In this document: positions 35,467 to 43,757 of the stretch, piece after piece
Position numbering within the stretch: the first letter of the stretch is position 1
Layout of the letters: each line of letters opens with the position of its first letter
NCBI GenBank assembly: GCA_021845985.1
Contig: JAJZES010000005.1
Coordinates: 162,407-226,406, forward strand
From: Pseudomonadota bacterium
Lineage (GTDB): Bacteria > Pseudomonadota > Alphaproteobacteria > Acetobacterales > Acetobacteraceae
Direction: 5' to 3'
DNA: 64,000 bases
Position numbers and translations under genes: made by a program
The notes under the pieces: generated by a model
Database searches by the model: none
Told to the model about the DNA's origin: nothing
The model's input: the letters and a program-made list of their open reading frames with translations, nothing else

Positions 35467-38271
35467 TCAGGGGCGCAGCGCCGTCAGGCTGGCCGGCAGG
35501 GCGCGGGCCAGCGCCGCCTCCTGCGCCGCGCGCGGCAGGTCGGGCAGCGCCTGCACCGGGCGTTCGGTCAGCAGCCGCAGCATGTCGGCAAGCTTGCCGT
35601 CCTGCACCCGCGCCACCTCGGCGCCGCGCAGTTGCGCCAGCATGGTCTCGTCGCCCGCCTCGGCGGCGGCGGCGGCGAGGCGCAGCAGCGTGCGCGCCGC
35701 CGGCGCAGGGAGCGGCCCGGATGGCGGCAGCGTGCGCTGGACATAGCGGGCGAGCGCCGCCTCCGCCGCCGGCCAGTCCTTGGCCGCTTCGAGCAGGCCG
35801 GCCTGCGCCTCCTCGGCGGCCGGGGTGTCGAGTGCGGCGAGCGCGGCGACCGCCGGAGCGAGCGCGCCGCGCGCGGCGGTGGCGCGGGCGAAGATCAGGG
35901 TGCGGCGCTCATCGAGGTCGGGCGCCAGCCCGGTCGCGGCGGAGGCGGACAGCGCGGTCAGCGCGCCGGTCGCGTCGTTCTGCGCCAACGCCGCCGCCGC
36001 CAGCCGGGTGCCGAGTTCGGCGCGGGCGGGACCGGGCGGGCTGGCGTCCATCAGTTTTTGCAGCAACGGCGCAGCGCGGCCGGGCAGGTCGAGCGCCGTC
36101 AGCCGGTCGGCGAGCCGCGCGGCGATGTCACGGCCAGCCGTATCGCTGCCCAGCAGATCGGGATTGTCGCCGATCAGCGCCACCAGCTCGAACGCCGGCA
36201 GCGGCGCCGCCGCATCGGCGGCGAGCGCCGCGGCGAAGGTGCTGCGCATGCGGCTGTGCAGCTCGGCGCGCTGGTCGGGCCAGGCTTGCGCCGCCGGCCC
36301 GTCGGCCGAGTCGCGCAGCAGCGCGAGCGCCGCCCGCCACTGGCCGGCCGCCGCCCGCAGCTCGGCTACGCGCCGGCGCAGCGCCAGTTCGCGCCCGTCG
36401 CCGCGCCACGCATAGATCAGCCGGTCGAGCGCGTCCGCCGCCTCTGCCGGTTTCAGCCCGCCGAGGCGCAGCCGCAGTTCCGCCGCATGCACCGCGGCGC
36501 GCGCCCACAGCCGCCGGTCGGGCGATTGCGCCAGCCGGTCGAGCGTCGCCAGCGCCGGCGCCGCATGCCCTTCCGCCTCGTCGAGCAGGGCGCGGGCGTA
36601 GTCGAGTCCGGCATCGTCCTTGTGTGCGGCGAACAGGCGGGCGGCGGCATCGTGCTCGCCGCCGGCCACCAGGGTTTCGCCGGCCAGCGGCAGCAGCCGC
36701 GTCCGCAGCGGCGCCGGATAGGCCAGCAGCAGCGGCAGGGTGGCGGCCAGCACCGGCGCCGCCTGCGGTGCCTGATGCAGCGCGGCGCGGCGCAGCGCCC
36801 GCCACAGCGAAACCTCATCGCTGCCGTCGAGCCGCGGATCGTCGAGTGCCGCGGTGTCGTCCAGGCGCCCGGCGAGCAGCGCGGCGATGGCGGCGAGGGC
36901 CGGCGCATCGGCCGCGGCGGCGGCGCGGCCATCCTCGATCATGGCCAGATGGGCGAGCGATTGCGCCTCCGCGCCGAGGCCGAGCGCCAGTTCCGCCTGC
37001 ACCGCGGCGAGGCGCCCGGCGGTGCGCGCCTGGGGCGGCGCATTGGCCGCCGCATCGGCCAGCGCCTGGGCGCGGCGCAGCAGCGCCGCCTGCGGCAGCG
37101 CCGGGAAATCCCAGCGCCTTGTCAGCCGCGCCGCATCGGCGGCGGCGAGGGTTTCGGCGTCTGGCGGGTCGAGCGCCAGCCGGCGTCCGCCGTCGCCTTC
37201 CAGCACGAAGCCGGGCGGCGCGGCGCGCAGCACCACGTTGTCGGAAATCGGCGCCACGGCGACGCCCTGAAACGTCGCCAGCAGGGTCGCGTCGGGCATC
37301 CGCCTGGCGACGGCGACGGCCTCGCCCGGTGCCGTCTCGGTGCCGACCAGCAGCACTCCGCCGGTGTCGGGGTCGGGGATCGACACGACATGGCCGGCGG
37401 TGGGCGAGGGCAGCAGCAGCGCACCATTGGCGACGCCGGGGCGGATCGGGGCGAGCGACTCGTGGCCCAGCCGCAGCGTCCAGCCGGCGGCGTCGCGGCC
37501 GAGCCGCAGCGCCGCATCCGGCGCCAGCGGCAGATGCAGCACGGTGGCCGCCGGCAGCATCTGGATGGTGGCGGCGGCATAGGCCGGGTCGGCATGCAGT
37601 GCGGCGAGGTCGATCGGCCGCGCCTCGTCGAACACCACCAAGGCCTCGGCGCCGCGACGCAAGGCGGCGGCGCCGGTGGCGGCGGCGAACGGCAGCGACA
37701 GGGTGCCGGCGGCGCTGCCGGCTGCCAGAGTGACCGGGCCGGTGGCCGGCCCGGTGACCGGCAACGCGACGCGGACGACCGGCACCACCGGCGCCGGCGC
37801 CGGTTGCGTCTCGGCGGGCGTGGCCGGCGCAACCGGCGGCGGTGGCGGCGGATGTGGCTGCGGATCGGGGCGCTGCGGCGGGCCGGAAAACAGCACCGCG
37901 CGCGGTGCGGTCGCGGCGGCGGCGGCAGGGGCGGCGGCGGTCGGAGGGTCGGTCAGGTCGATGACCAGCCTGCCCGGCAGGTGCAGCGTGCGCCAGCCGG
38001 CCCCCGGCGCCAGGGTCAGCGTCACCGTGTCGCGGGCCAGCGTGATCGCCCGCACATTGCGCGGCGCCCGCGGCGCCGGGCCGGCCGGGCCGGGGAGGTG
38101 GACGACGACGCCACCCGCCGCGGCGGCGGTGGTCGCGCTGGTGCCGGCCGGCAAGTCGAAGACCAGCCGGCCGAAGCCCGGATGATCGCCGCTGCGCAGC
38201 GCCACCGGCAGCGGCTCGGCATGCAGCGGCAGCGCCGCCACCAGGACCAGCGCCGCGGCGCCGCGCCACAT
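35467..38271 (-). CDS. large secreted AMIN/TPR-like protein of the motility operon
   Basis: 934 residues with a signal peptide (MWRGAAALVLVAALPLHA). Residues about 25-115 resemble an AMIN-type domain (FGRLVFDLPAG, VTLTLAPGAGWRTLHLPGR, LVIDLTD), followed by a Pro-rich linker, a second beta-rich part, and a very long alanine-rich helical region of about 500 residues with TPR/Sel1-like spacing (YARALLDEAEGHAAPALATL). The start overlaps the cheZ stop (ATGA), so it is translated with chemotaxis proteins. AMIN domains bind peptidoglycan, so a periplasmic scaffold for the flagellar motor is plausible; this is inference. Confidence 0.7.
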   Translation of the reverse strand: MWRGAAALVLVAALPLHAEPLPVALRSGDHPGFGRLVFDLPAGTSATTAAAAGGVVVHLPGPAGPAPRAPRNVRAITLARDTVTLTLAPGAGWRTLHLPGRLVIDLTDPPTAAAPAAAAATAPRAVLFSGPPQRPDPQPHPPPPPPVAPATPAETQPAPAPVVPVVRVALPVTGPATGPVTLAAGSAAGTLSLPFAAATGAAALRRGAEALVVFDEARPIDLAALHADPAYAAATIQMLPAATVLHLPLAPDAALRLGRDAAGWTLRLGHESLAPIRPGVANGALLLPSPTAGHVVSIPDPDTGGVLLVGTETAPGEAVAVARRMPDATLLATFQGVAVAPISDNVVLRAAPPGFVLEGDGGRRLALDPPDAETLAAADAARLTRRWDFPALPQAALLRRAQALADAAANAPPQARTAGRLAAVQAELALGLGAEAQSLAHLAMIEDGRAAAAADAPALAAIAALLAGRLDDTAALDDPRLDGSDEVSLWRALRRAALHQAPQAAPVLAATLPLLLAYPAPLRTRLLPLAGETLVAGGEHDAAARLFAAHKDDAGLDYARALLDEAEGHAAPALATLDRLAQSPDRRLWARAAVHAAELRLRLGGLKPAEAADALDRLIYAWRGDGRELALRRRVAELRAAAGQWRAALALLRDSADGPAAQAWPDQRAELHSRMRSTFAAALAADAAAPLPAFELVALIGDNPDLLGSDTAGRDIAARLADRLTALDLPGRAAPLLQKLMDASPPGPARAELGTRLAAAALAQNDATGALTALSASAATGLAPDLDERRTLIFARATAARGALAPAVAALAALDTPAAEEAQAGLLEAAKDWPAAEAALARYVQRTLPPSGPLPAPAARTLLRLAAAAAEAGDETMLAQLRGAEVARVQDGKLADMLRLLTERPVQALPDLPRAAQEAALARALPASLTALRP

Positions 38272-38909
38272 CAGTCGAAACTCGCCAGCAGCGCGTCGAT
38301 GTCGCTCTGGTGCATGGCGTTGGCCGGCAGTTGCGGGCCGTGCAGCAAGGCCTCGCCGGCCGGTGCGGGCGGCGGCGCCGCCGGCGGTGCGGCCCGGCCG
38401 GCGAAGGTGCCAACGATCTGGGCGATCTTGGCGTCGATCGTCTTGAGCGTGGCGACCACCTTGGTAATCCGCTGGCCGGTGATGTCCTGAAAGCTGCACG
38501 CCTCGTAGATACGTGTCGTCGCCTCCGACAGCATCGCCGCCGCCTCGCCCTGCTGGGTCGAGGCGACGCGGTCGAGCGTTTCACAAACCTCAAGGATGCT
38601 GTCGGTCGCCGCCGCCGTATGGGCGACGATGGCGTCCAGTTCGTCGGTGGCCGAGGGGATGTGGCTGGCCGAGATGTCGTCCACCTGCAGCGCCGCGATC
38701 TCCGCCCGCGCCGCGGCGATCATGCGGCCGAGTTCTTCAACCTCGCCGAGCAGCCCGGTCTCACGCGCGCTCAGATCGCCGTGCATGGTGGCGAGCACGG
38801 CGCGCACCACCTCGGCCACCATCGCCGGGTCGGAGCCGGGATGGCGCGCCCCGATCTTCGCCAGCCGCGTAGCCAGCGCCTCCGCGTCGATGCCGAGATC
38901 GTCATGCAT
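38271..38909 (-). CDS. cheZ: protein phosphatase CheZ-like
   Basis: Removes phosphate from CheY-P. 212 residues, largely helical. The catalytic segment is RIYEACSFQDITGQRITKVV, with the conserved Asp and Gln of CheZ, and the C-terminal CheY-binding helix is MHQSDIDALLASFD, preceded by an Ala/Pro linker. The overlap with cheY by 8 bases supports a functional pair. Confidence 0.87.
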   Translation of the reverse strand: MHDDLGIDAEALATRLAKIGARHPGSDPAMVAEVVRAVLATMHGDLSARETGLLGEVEELGRMIAAARAEIAALQVDDISASHIPSATDELDAIVAHTAAATDSILEVCETLDRVASTQQGEAAAMLSEATTRIYEACSFQDITGQRITKVVATLKTIDAKIAQIVGTFAGRAAPPAAPPPAPAGEALLHGPQLPANAMHQSDIDALLASFD

Positions 38910-39288
38910 GGCTCATCACCCTTTCGATCTTGTCGCGCAGCGTCTCGGCGTTGAACGGCTTGACGATGTAATTCGAGACGCCGGCCTGCTTCGCCGCGAC
39001 GACATTCTCCGCCTTGCTCTCGGCGGTGATCATGATGAACGGCACCGATTTCAGCCGCGCATCGGCGCGCACCTCCTGCAGCAGCTGCAGCCCGGTCATC
39101 GGCTGCATGTTCCAGTCGCTGATGACAAGACCGTAATTGCCGCTGCGCAGCCTGGCCAGCGCCTCGGCGCCGTCGGTGGCCTCATCGACGTTGTTGTATT
39201 CGATCTGCTTGAGCAGGTTGCGGATGATGCGCAGCATCGTCTTGTAGTCATCGACGATCAGCACGTTCATCGACTTGTCTGGCGTCAT
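38902..39288 (-). CDS. cheY: chemotaxis response regulator CheY
   Basis: Single receiver domain of 128 residues that, when phosphorylated, binds FliM to change rotor direction. Acidic pair Asp13-Asp14, phosphoacceptor Asp58 in LVISDWNMQPMTGLQLL, Thr88 in FIMITAESK and Lys110 in YIVKPF are all present. AAGGA lies 7 nt upstream of the ATG. The gene lies between motE and cheZ and works with both FliM and CheZ encoded here; no CheA or CheW gene is in the window. Confidence 0.95.
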   Translation of the reverse strand: MTPDKSMNVLIVDDYKTMLRIIRNLLKQIEYNNVDEATDGAEALARLRSGNYGLVISDWNMQPMTGLQLLQEVRADARLKSVPFIMITAESKAENVVAAKQAGVSNYIVKPFNAETLRDKIERVMSHA

Positions 39289-39318
39289 CGCGTGGTCCTT
39301 GCGGGTCTCGGTTTGGTC

Positions 39319-39978
39319 TCAGCCGCCGCCGCCGGTTTTCGCGGGGGGCAAGGCATTGGCACGGGCCCGGAACTGCGCCAGTTCCGCGGTGGCGAGCCGC
39401 GCCCGTTCCGGCTGCATCGCGGCCATGATGGCCGCCGCCTTGGCCTCCTTCATCCGATCGAGGATCGGCAGCAGCACCGGCAGATCGAGATCGTTGAAGA
39501 TCGCACCGGCGTCGCGCGGCTTCATGCTCTCATAGAGCTTGACCAGGCCGCGCCAGTTGGCCTCGTCGCGGTCGTGATGGGCGCTGTCGAGCGCCTCCAG
39601 GCGCTTTTGCAGCGCGTCGAGTTCGTCGACGCGGGCGGTGAGTCGCGCCTCCGCTGCCGCCAGCACGCCGTCGCGGCCGGCGAGTGCCGCCTCGCGCGCA
39701 TCGAGTTCGGCGCGGCGCTTGCGCAGATCGAGCAGCAGGGCGCGTTCGCTGTCGCTGACCGGCGGCTCGGCGGCCGGGACCGCAGCCGGTGCAGGCGCCG
39801 GCGGTGCTGGCGGCGTTGGCGCGGCGGCCGGTGTCGGCGCGGGTTTTGCCGGCTGCGCCGCGGCGGTGGGCGGCGTCTCCGGCGCCGCGGCGCGCACCAG
39901 CGCCACCGAGCGCACGCCGAGCAGCAGCGCCATCATGGCGATGGTGGGTGGCAACAGGCGGGGGCGCGGCAGGGTCAT
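39319..39978 (-). CDS. motE: MotE-family flagellar protein
   Basis: 219 residues: an N-terminal hydrophobic segment (PPTIAMMALLLGVRSVALVR), a Pro/Ala linker, a coiled coil around residues 75-130 (LLLDLRKRRAELDAREAALA) and a C-terminal MgtE_N-like domain (LVKLYESMKPRDAGAIFNDL, VLLPILDRMKEAKAAAIMAA). MotE acts in alphaproteobacteria as a periplasmic chaperone for MotC in stator assembly. TGAGATG joins it to the DUF6468 gene. The symbol is assigned by family and context. Confidence 0.82.
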   Translation of the reverse strand: MTLPRPRLLPPTIAMMALLLGVRSVALVRAAAPETPPTAAAQPAKPAPTPAAAPTPPAPPAPAPAAVPAAEPPVSDSERALLLDLRKRRAELDAREAALAGRDGVLAAAEARLTARVDELDALQKRLEALDSAHHDRDEANWRGLVKLYESMKPRDAGAIFNDLDLPVLLPILDRMKEAKAAAIMAAMQPERARLATAELAQFRARANALPPAKTGGGG

Positions 39979-39979
39979 C

Positions 39980-40378
39980 TCAGCGCGCCATCCGCAGCGC
40001 GGCGAGCAGGTCGCGCTCGGCCTGGCTGTGCGGCGGCGGCGCCTCCGGCTCGGCCATCCGGGTGCGGGCGGCGCGCACCAGCCCATCCAGCCGGTCGGCA
40101 AGCTGCGTGCCGCGCTCGGTGAGGAAAAGCATATCCTGCCTGAGCGATTCCGCCGCCTCCACCTGCCGCGCAATCTGCCGCCCGGCGCCGTCCGCCGCGG
40201 CGCGCAGCCGTTCGATGCCGAGTTCCGCCTGCCGTGTGCTGGCGTTGAAGCCGGCGACCAGTTGTTCCAGTGCGGCGCGGTCGCGCTTGAGCACGCCGAG
40301 CGCGCGTTCCAGCCGCAGCGCATGAAACAGCGTCGCCGCCAGCAGCACGATCAACACCAGATCGAGCATCCATTGCAT
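39980..40378 (-). CDS. DUF6468 flagellar-locus protein
   Basis: 132 residues with an N-terminal membrane helix (MLDLVLIVLLAATLFHALRL) and a long helical region (LKRDRAALEQLVAGFNASTR, QVEAAESLRQDMLFLTERGT). The position between fliM and motE is characteristic of the small alphaproteobacterial flagellar protein family DUF6468, whose function is not established. The fliM stop is 7 bp upstream. Confidence 0.78.
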   Translation of the reverse strand: MQWMLDLVLIVLLAATLFHALRLERALGVLKRDRAALEQLVAGFNASTRQAELGIERLRAAADGAGRQIARQVEAAESLRQDMLFLTERGTQLADRLDGLVRAARTRMAEPEAPPPHSQAERDLLAALRMAR

Positions 40379-40385
40379 CGCGCCC

Positions 40386-41432
40386 TCAGCCCGGCACGCG
40401 GGCGATATCGCGTTCGATACGCACGGCGACACGGTTCTTGCGCTGGCCGACGCGCGCCTCGAACAGCGGGCGGGCGCCGCAGCGGATCTGCACCGGGGCG
40501 CCGGGCGCGCAGCCAAGCAGGATGCGGCTGCCCGGCCGCAGCCGGATCACCTCGGCAAGCGACATCACCTGTTCGTCGAGCACCACCGACAGGTCGATGT
40601 CGGTGTTCCACAATTCCTCGGCGAGATGCGTCTCCCAGATCGAATCGCGGCCGAACTTCTCGCCCATGAACTGCTGGAGCAGCAATTCACGCACCGGCTC
40701 CAGCGTCGCATAGGGCAGCAGCAATTCCAGCCTTCCGCCGCGATCCTCCATGTCGATGCGCAGCCGCGCCAGGATCGCCGCATTCGACAGGCGCGAGATG
40801 GTGGCGAAGCGCGGGTTTACCTCCAGCCGTTCAAAGCGGAAGGTGATCGGGCAGAGCGGATTGAAACTGGCCGACAGATCGGCCAGCACGACGCGGATCA
40901 GCCGTTCGACCAGGGTGCGTTCGATGGTGGTATAGGGCCGACCCTCGATGCGCATGGCGGCGGTGCCGCGGCGCCCGCCGAGCAGCACATCGACGATCGA
41001 GTAGATCATCGCGCTGTCCACCACCATCAGCCCGTAATTGTCCCACTCGTCGGCCTTGAACACCGCGAGCATGGCCGGCAGCGGGATCGAGTTGAGGTAG
41101 TCGCCGAACCGTAGCGACAGAATGTTGTCGATGCCGACTTCGACGTTGTCGCTGGTGAAATTGCGCAGGCTGGTGGACATGATGCGCACCAGCCGGTCGA
41201 AGACGATCTCCAGCATCGGCAGCCGCTCGTAGCTGACGAGGCCGGAGCTGATGATCTTCTGCATGCCGGTGCGGCTTTCGCCGCCGGCGGGTCCGTCGTC
41301 GAAGCCCATCAGGCTGTCGATCTCGGCCTGGTTGAGCACCCGCGCCGGCTGCACCGGCGCCGCATCGCCGGCCTCGCCAACCTCGGTTTCGGCGCCCCAG
41401 GCGGCGGCGAGGTCGTCGTCTTCGCTGCTCAC
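40386..41432 (-). CDS. fliM: flagellar motor switch protein FliM
   Basis: C-ring protein that binds CheY-P. 348 residues. The N-terminal CheY-binding peptide is VLNQAEIDSLMGF, the middle CheC-like domain has GGRRGTAAMRIEGRPYTTIE, and the C-terminal SpoA domain holds DIDLSVVLDEQVMSLAEVIR. The start is placed at GTG 41432 (AGGA about 8 nt upstream), which gives a normal length; this GTG overlaps the stop of a 38-codon frame that fills the gap to fliL. Confidence 0.94.
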   Translation of the reverse strand: MSSEDDDLAAAWGAETEVGEAGDAAPVQPARVLNQAEIDSLMGFDDGPAGGESRTGMQKIISSGLVSYERLPMLEIVFDRLVRIMSTSLRNFTSDNVEVGIDNILSLRFGDYLNSIPLPAMLAVFKADEWDNYGLMVVDSAMIYSIVDVLLGGRRGTAAMRIEGRPYTTIERTLVERLIRVVLADLSASFNPLCPITFRFERLEVNPRFATISRLSNAAILARLRIDMEDRGGRLELLLPYATLEPVRELLLQQFMGEKFGRDSIWETHLAEELWNTDIDLSVVLDEQVMSLAEVIRLRPGSRILLGCAPGAPVQIRCGARPLFEARVGQRKNRVAVRIERDIARVPG

Positions 41433-41545
41433 CGCGCGCGTCCTGCCCTGCGCTGCGGCCACCGCACGGCTGGCCGGCCGAAGCGGTGCTGCCGGATGGC
41501 GGCGCCTGTGGCGGGCAATGCGGTGTCGGTGACGGCGGCGGCCAT
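41429..41545 (-). CDS. 38-codon ORF coupling fliL to fliM (candidate)
   Basis: Open frame MAAAVTDTALPATGAAIRQH then a basic C-terminal tail. Its ATG overlaps the fliL stop (TGATG) and its TGA overlaps the fliM GTG start (GTGA), so it precisely fills the 112-bp gap. This suggests ribosomes move from fliL to fliM through it. The peptide resembles no family I know and may be only a coupling device. Confidence 0.4.
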   Translation of the reverse strand: MAAAVTDTALPATGAAIRQHRFGRPAVRWPQRRAGRAR

Positions 41546-42063
41546 CACTGCACCAGCATTTCGGTGAACAGCACATCGACGATGCGCGCCGGCGCGGCGG
41601 CGAGATTGGCCCGCGCGATCAGCTCCTCGCGCAGCCGCCAGGTGCCGGTGCTGCCGCGCAATTCCTCGGGGTGCATCTCACGCAGATAGGTCTGAAACAG
41701 ATCGAGCAGCCGTGGCATCGCCGCGGTGACGGCGGCGGCGTCCTCGGGCCGCGCCAGTTCCAGGCGCGCATGCAGCTTGACGAAGCTGGTGCGCCGGCCG
41801 GCATTGAGGTTGGCGATGATCTCCGGCATGTCGGCAAACACTGGCGCCTTGGCCACCGCCGCCTCGACCGGTTGGTCGGCCGGATGCGCCGGCGGCGTCT
41901 TCTTGTCCAGGCCGAGCAGATGCGGCAGCACGCCGCCGAACCACAGCCCGGCCAGGAGCGCCGCCAGCAGCGCCGGCGCGGCCAGCAGCAGCAGCTTCCG
42001 CTTGCTCTTGCCGGCCGGCTTTGGCGCCGCCGCCTCGCCCGCATGTGCCACCGCTGCCGTCAT
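41545..42063 (-). CDS. fliL: flagellar basal body protein FliL
   Basis: 172 residues: a short cytoplasmic N-terminus, one membrane helix (KLLLLAAPALLAALLAGLWF) and a periplasmic FliL domain (PVFADMPEIIANLNAGRRTS, FVKLHARLELARPEDAAAV, then the helix LFQTYLREMHPEELRG). FliL surrounds and stabilises the stator. It is the first gene of the leftward motility operon, divergent from flgF by 178 bp. Confidence 0.92.
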   Translation of the reverse strand: MTAAVAHAGEAAAPKPAGKSKRKLLLLAAPALLAALLAGLWFGGVLPHLLGLDKKTPPAHPADQPVEAAVAKAPVFADMPEIIANLNAGRRTSFVKLHARLELARPEDAAAVTAAMPRLLDLFQTYLREMHPEELRGSTGTWRLREELIARANLAAAPARIVDVLFTEMLVQ

Positions 42064-42241
42064 CGACCCGTTCCGCAATGTCGTGGCATCCTGGAAGGCG
42101 GAGGTTAACGTAGCGTTGCGCCGCCCGGCGGAAGCTGCCGGGCGGCGGCGGCGGCGCCCGGCACATCCTGCCGCCCGCGCCGCCGGCAGTGCGGCAAACC
42201 GCGGCGCGGCGGGTGGCACGGCGGTTGCGCTGTGCCGGCGC

Positions 42242-42967
42242 ATGGAGAACATCACCACCATCGCCCTGTCCCGGCTGGTCGCGCAGAGCCGTGCGCTGGA
42301 TGTTTCGGCGACCAACCTCGCCAACACCGGCACGCCCGGATTTCGCGCCGAGCGGACGCTGTTCACCCAGTTCATGACCCGCCAGCCGCGCGGCGCGCCG
42401 CTGACCTATGCGCAGGACGGCGCCACCTATCCCGACCGCACGCCGGGCGAGCGCAAGCATACCGGCGACGCGCTCGACATCGCCATCGGCAATCCGCTGG
42501 GCTGGCTCACCGTGCAGACGCCGCGTGGTCCGCGCCTGACCCGCGCCGGACATTTCCAGCTCGGCCCCGACGGGAGCGTCGTGGACAGCGACGGCAACGC
42601 GCTGCTCGACGCTGGCGGCAAGCCGCTGCAGACCGCGCCCACCGATCTGCGCCTGACCATCACTGCCGATGGCACGCTGTCCGGCGGCAACGGCCCGATC
42701 GGGCGCATCGGCGTGGTGCAGCCGGCCAATGTCGCGGCGCTGACCGCGGAGGGCAGCCATCTGTTCGCTGCCGCCACGCCGACCAGCCCGCTCGCCACGC
42801 CGCAGATCATTCAGGGTGCGGTCGAGCAAAGCAATGTCCAGCCGGTGGCCGAGGTCAGCCGCATGATGCAGCAATTGCGGGAGTTTCAGATGACGACGCA
42901 GATGATCCAGGCGGAGGTGGACCGGCAGACCAGCGCGATCGACAAGATCATGACGAAGCGGAACTGA
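42242..42967 (+). CDS. flgF: flagellar basal-body rod protein FlgF
   Basis: Proximal rod subunit, 241 residues. The N-terminal helix has SRALDVSATNLANTGTPGFR, the central part GDALDIAIGNPLGWLTVQTP, and the C-terminal helix NVQPVAEVSRMMQQLREFQM, all typical of flagellar rod-hook proteins. It heads the flgF-flgG-flgA-flgH operon, with flgG 4 bp on. The ribosome site is weak. Confidence 0.93.
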   Translation: MENITTIALSRLVAQSRALDVSATNLANTGTPGFRAERTLFTQFMTRQPRGAPLTYAQDGATYPDRTPGERKHTGDALDIAIGNPLGWLTVQTPRGPRLTRAGHFQLGPDGSVVDSDGNALLDAGGKPLQTAPTDLRLTITADGTLSGGNGPIGRIGVVQPANVAALTAEGSHLFAAATPTSPLATPQIIQGAVEQSNVQPVAEVSRMMQQLREFQMTTQMIQAEVDRQTSAIDKIMTKRN

Positions 42968-42971
42968 CGCC

Positions 42972-43757
42972 ATGCGCGCGCTCGACATCGCCGCCACCGG
43001 AATGCAGGCGCAGCAGACCAATGTGGAGGTCATCTCCAACAACATCGCCAACATGACGACCAACGGCTACAAGCGCCGGCGGGCCGAGTTTCAGGATCTG
43101 GTCTACCAAAATCTGCGTCGTGTCGGGTCCAATTCGTCCGATGCCGGGCAGGTGCTGCCGTCCGGCGCGCAGGTCGGCCTCGGTGTCAAGACCGCGGCGA
43201 TCTACACCATCAACGATCAGGGCAATCTGCAGCAGACCGGCAACAGCCTGGATATGGCAATCCAGGGCAACGGGTTTTTTCAGGTGACGCTGCCGTCGGG
43301 CGAACTCGCCTATACCCGCGACGGCAGTTTCGGCCTGTCGCCGCAAGGCCAGATCGTCACCGCCGACGGCTATGTCGTCTCACCCGGCATCACCATCCCG
43401 CAGGGCGCGACGACGGTGACGGTCAATGCCAGCGGTCAGGTGCAGGCGACGCTGTCGGGTCAGTTGGCGCCGCAGGTGGTCGGGCAATTGCAGCTCGCGG
43501 CCTTCCCCAATCCGGCGGGGCTCGATGCGCAGGGCAATAATCTGTTCATTGCCACCATCGCCTCGGGCACGCCGGTCGTCGCCACCGCCGGCTCGCCGGG
43601 TATGGGCACGGTGCAGCAGGGTTTCGTCGAAACCTCCAACGTCAACGTGGTCAGCGAGATCACCGATCTGATCACCGCGCAGCGCGCCTACGAGATGAAC
43701 AGCAAGGTCATCACCGCGGGCGATCAGATGCTTTCGACACTGACCAATCTGCGATGA
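42972..43757 (+). CDS. flgG: flagellar basal-body rod protein FlgG
   Basis: Distal rod subunit, 261 residues, the usual length. N-terminal MRALDIAATGMQAQQTNVEV followed by the ISNNIANMTTNGYK motif, middle DMAIQGNGFFQVTLPSGELA, C-terminal NVNVVSEITDLITAQRAYEM, which is diagnostic for FlgG. The stop overlaps the flgA start (ATGA). Confidence 0.97.
   Translation: MRALDIAATGMQAQQTNVEVISNNIANMTTNGYKRRRAEFQDLVYQNLRRVGSNSSDAGQVLPSGAQVGLGVKTAAIYTINDQGNLQQTGNSLDMAIQGNGFFQVTLPSGELAYTRDGSFGLSPQGQIVTADGYVVSPGITIPQGATTVTVNASGQVQATLSGQLAPQVVGQLQLAAFPNPAGLDAQGNNLFIATIASGTPVVATAGSPGMGTVQQGFVETSNVNVVSEITDLITAQRAYEMNSKVITAGDQMLSTLTNLR

Noticed and set aside
35440..38490. 1016-codon plus-strand frame rich in Arg and Gln
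   Set aside because: It is antisense to the AMIN/TPR-like gene and has the composition of a shadow frame.
42064..42241. Possible sigma-54 promoter (TGGCATCC...GGAAGGC) between fliL and flgF
   Set aside because: The second half does not contain the required GC doublet at the right spacing.
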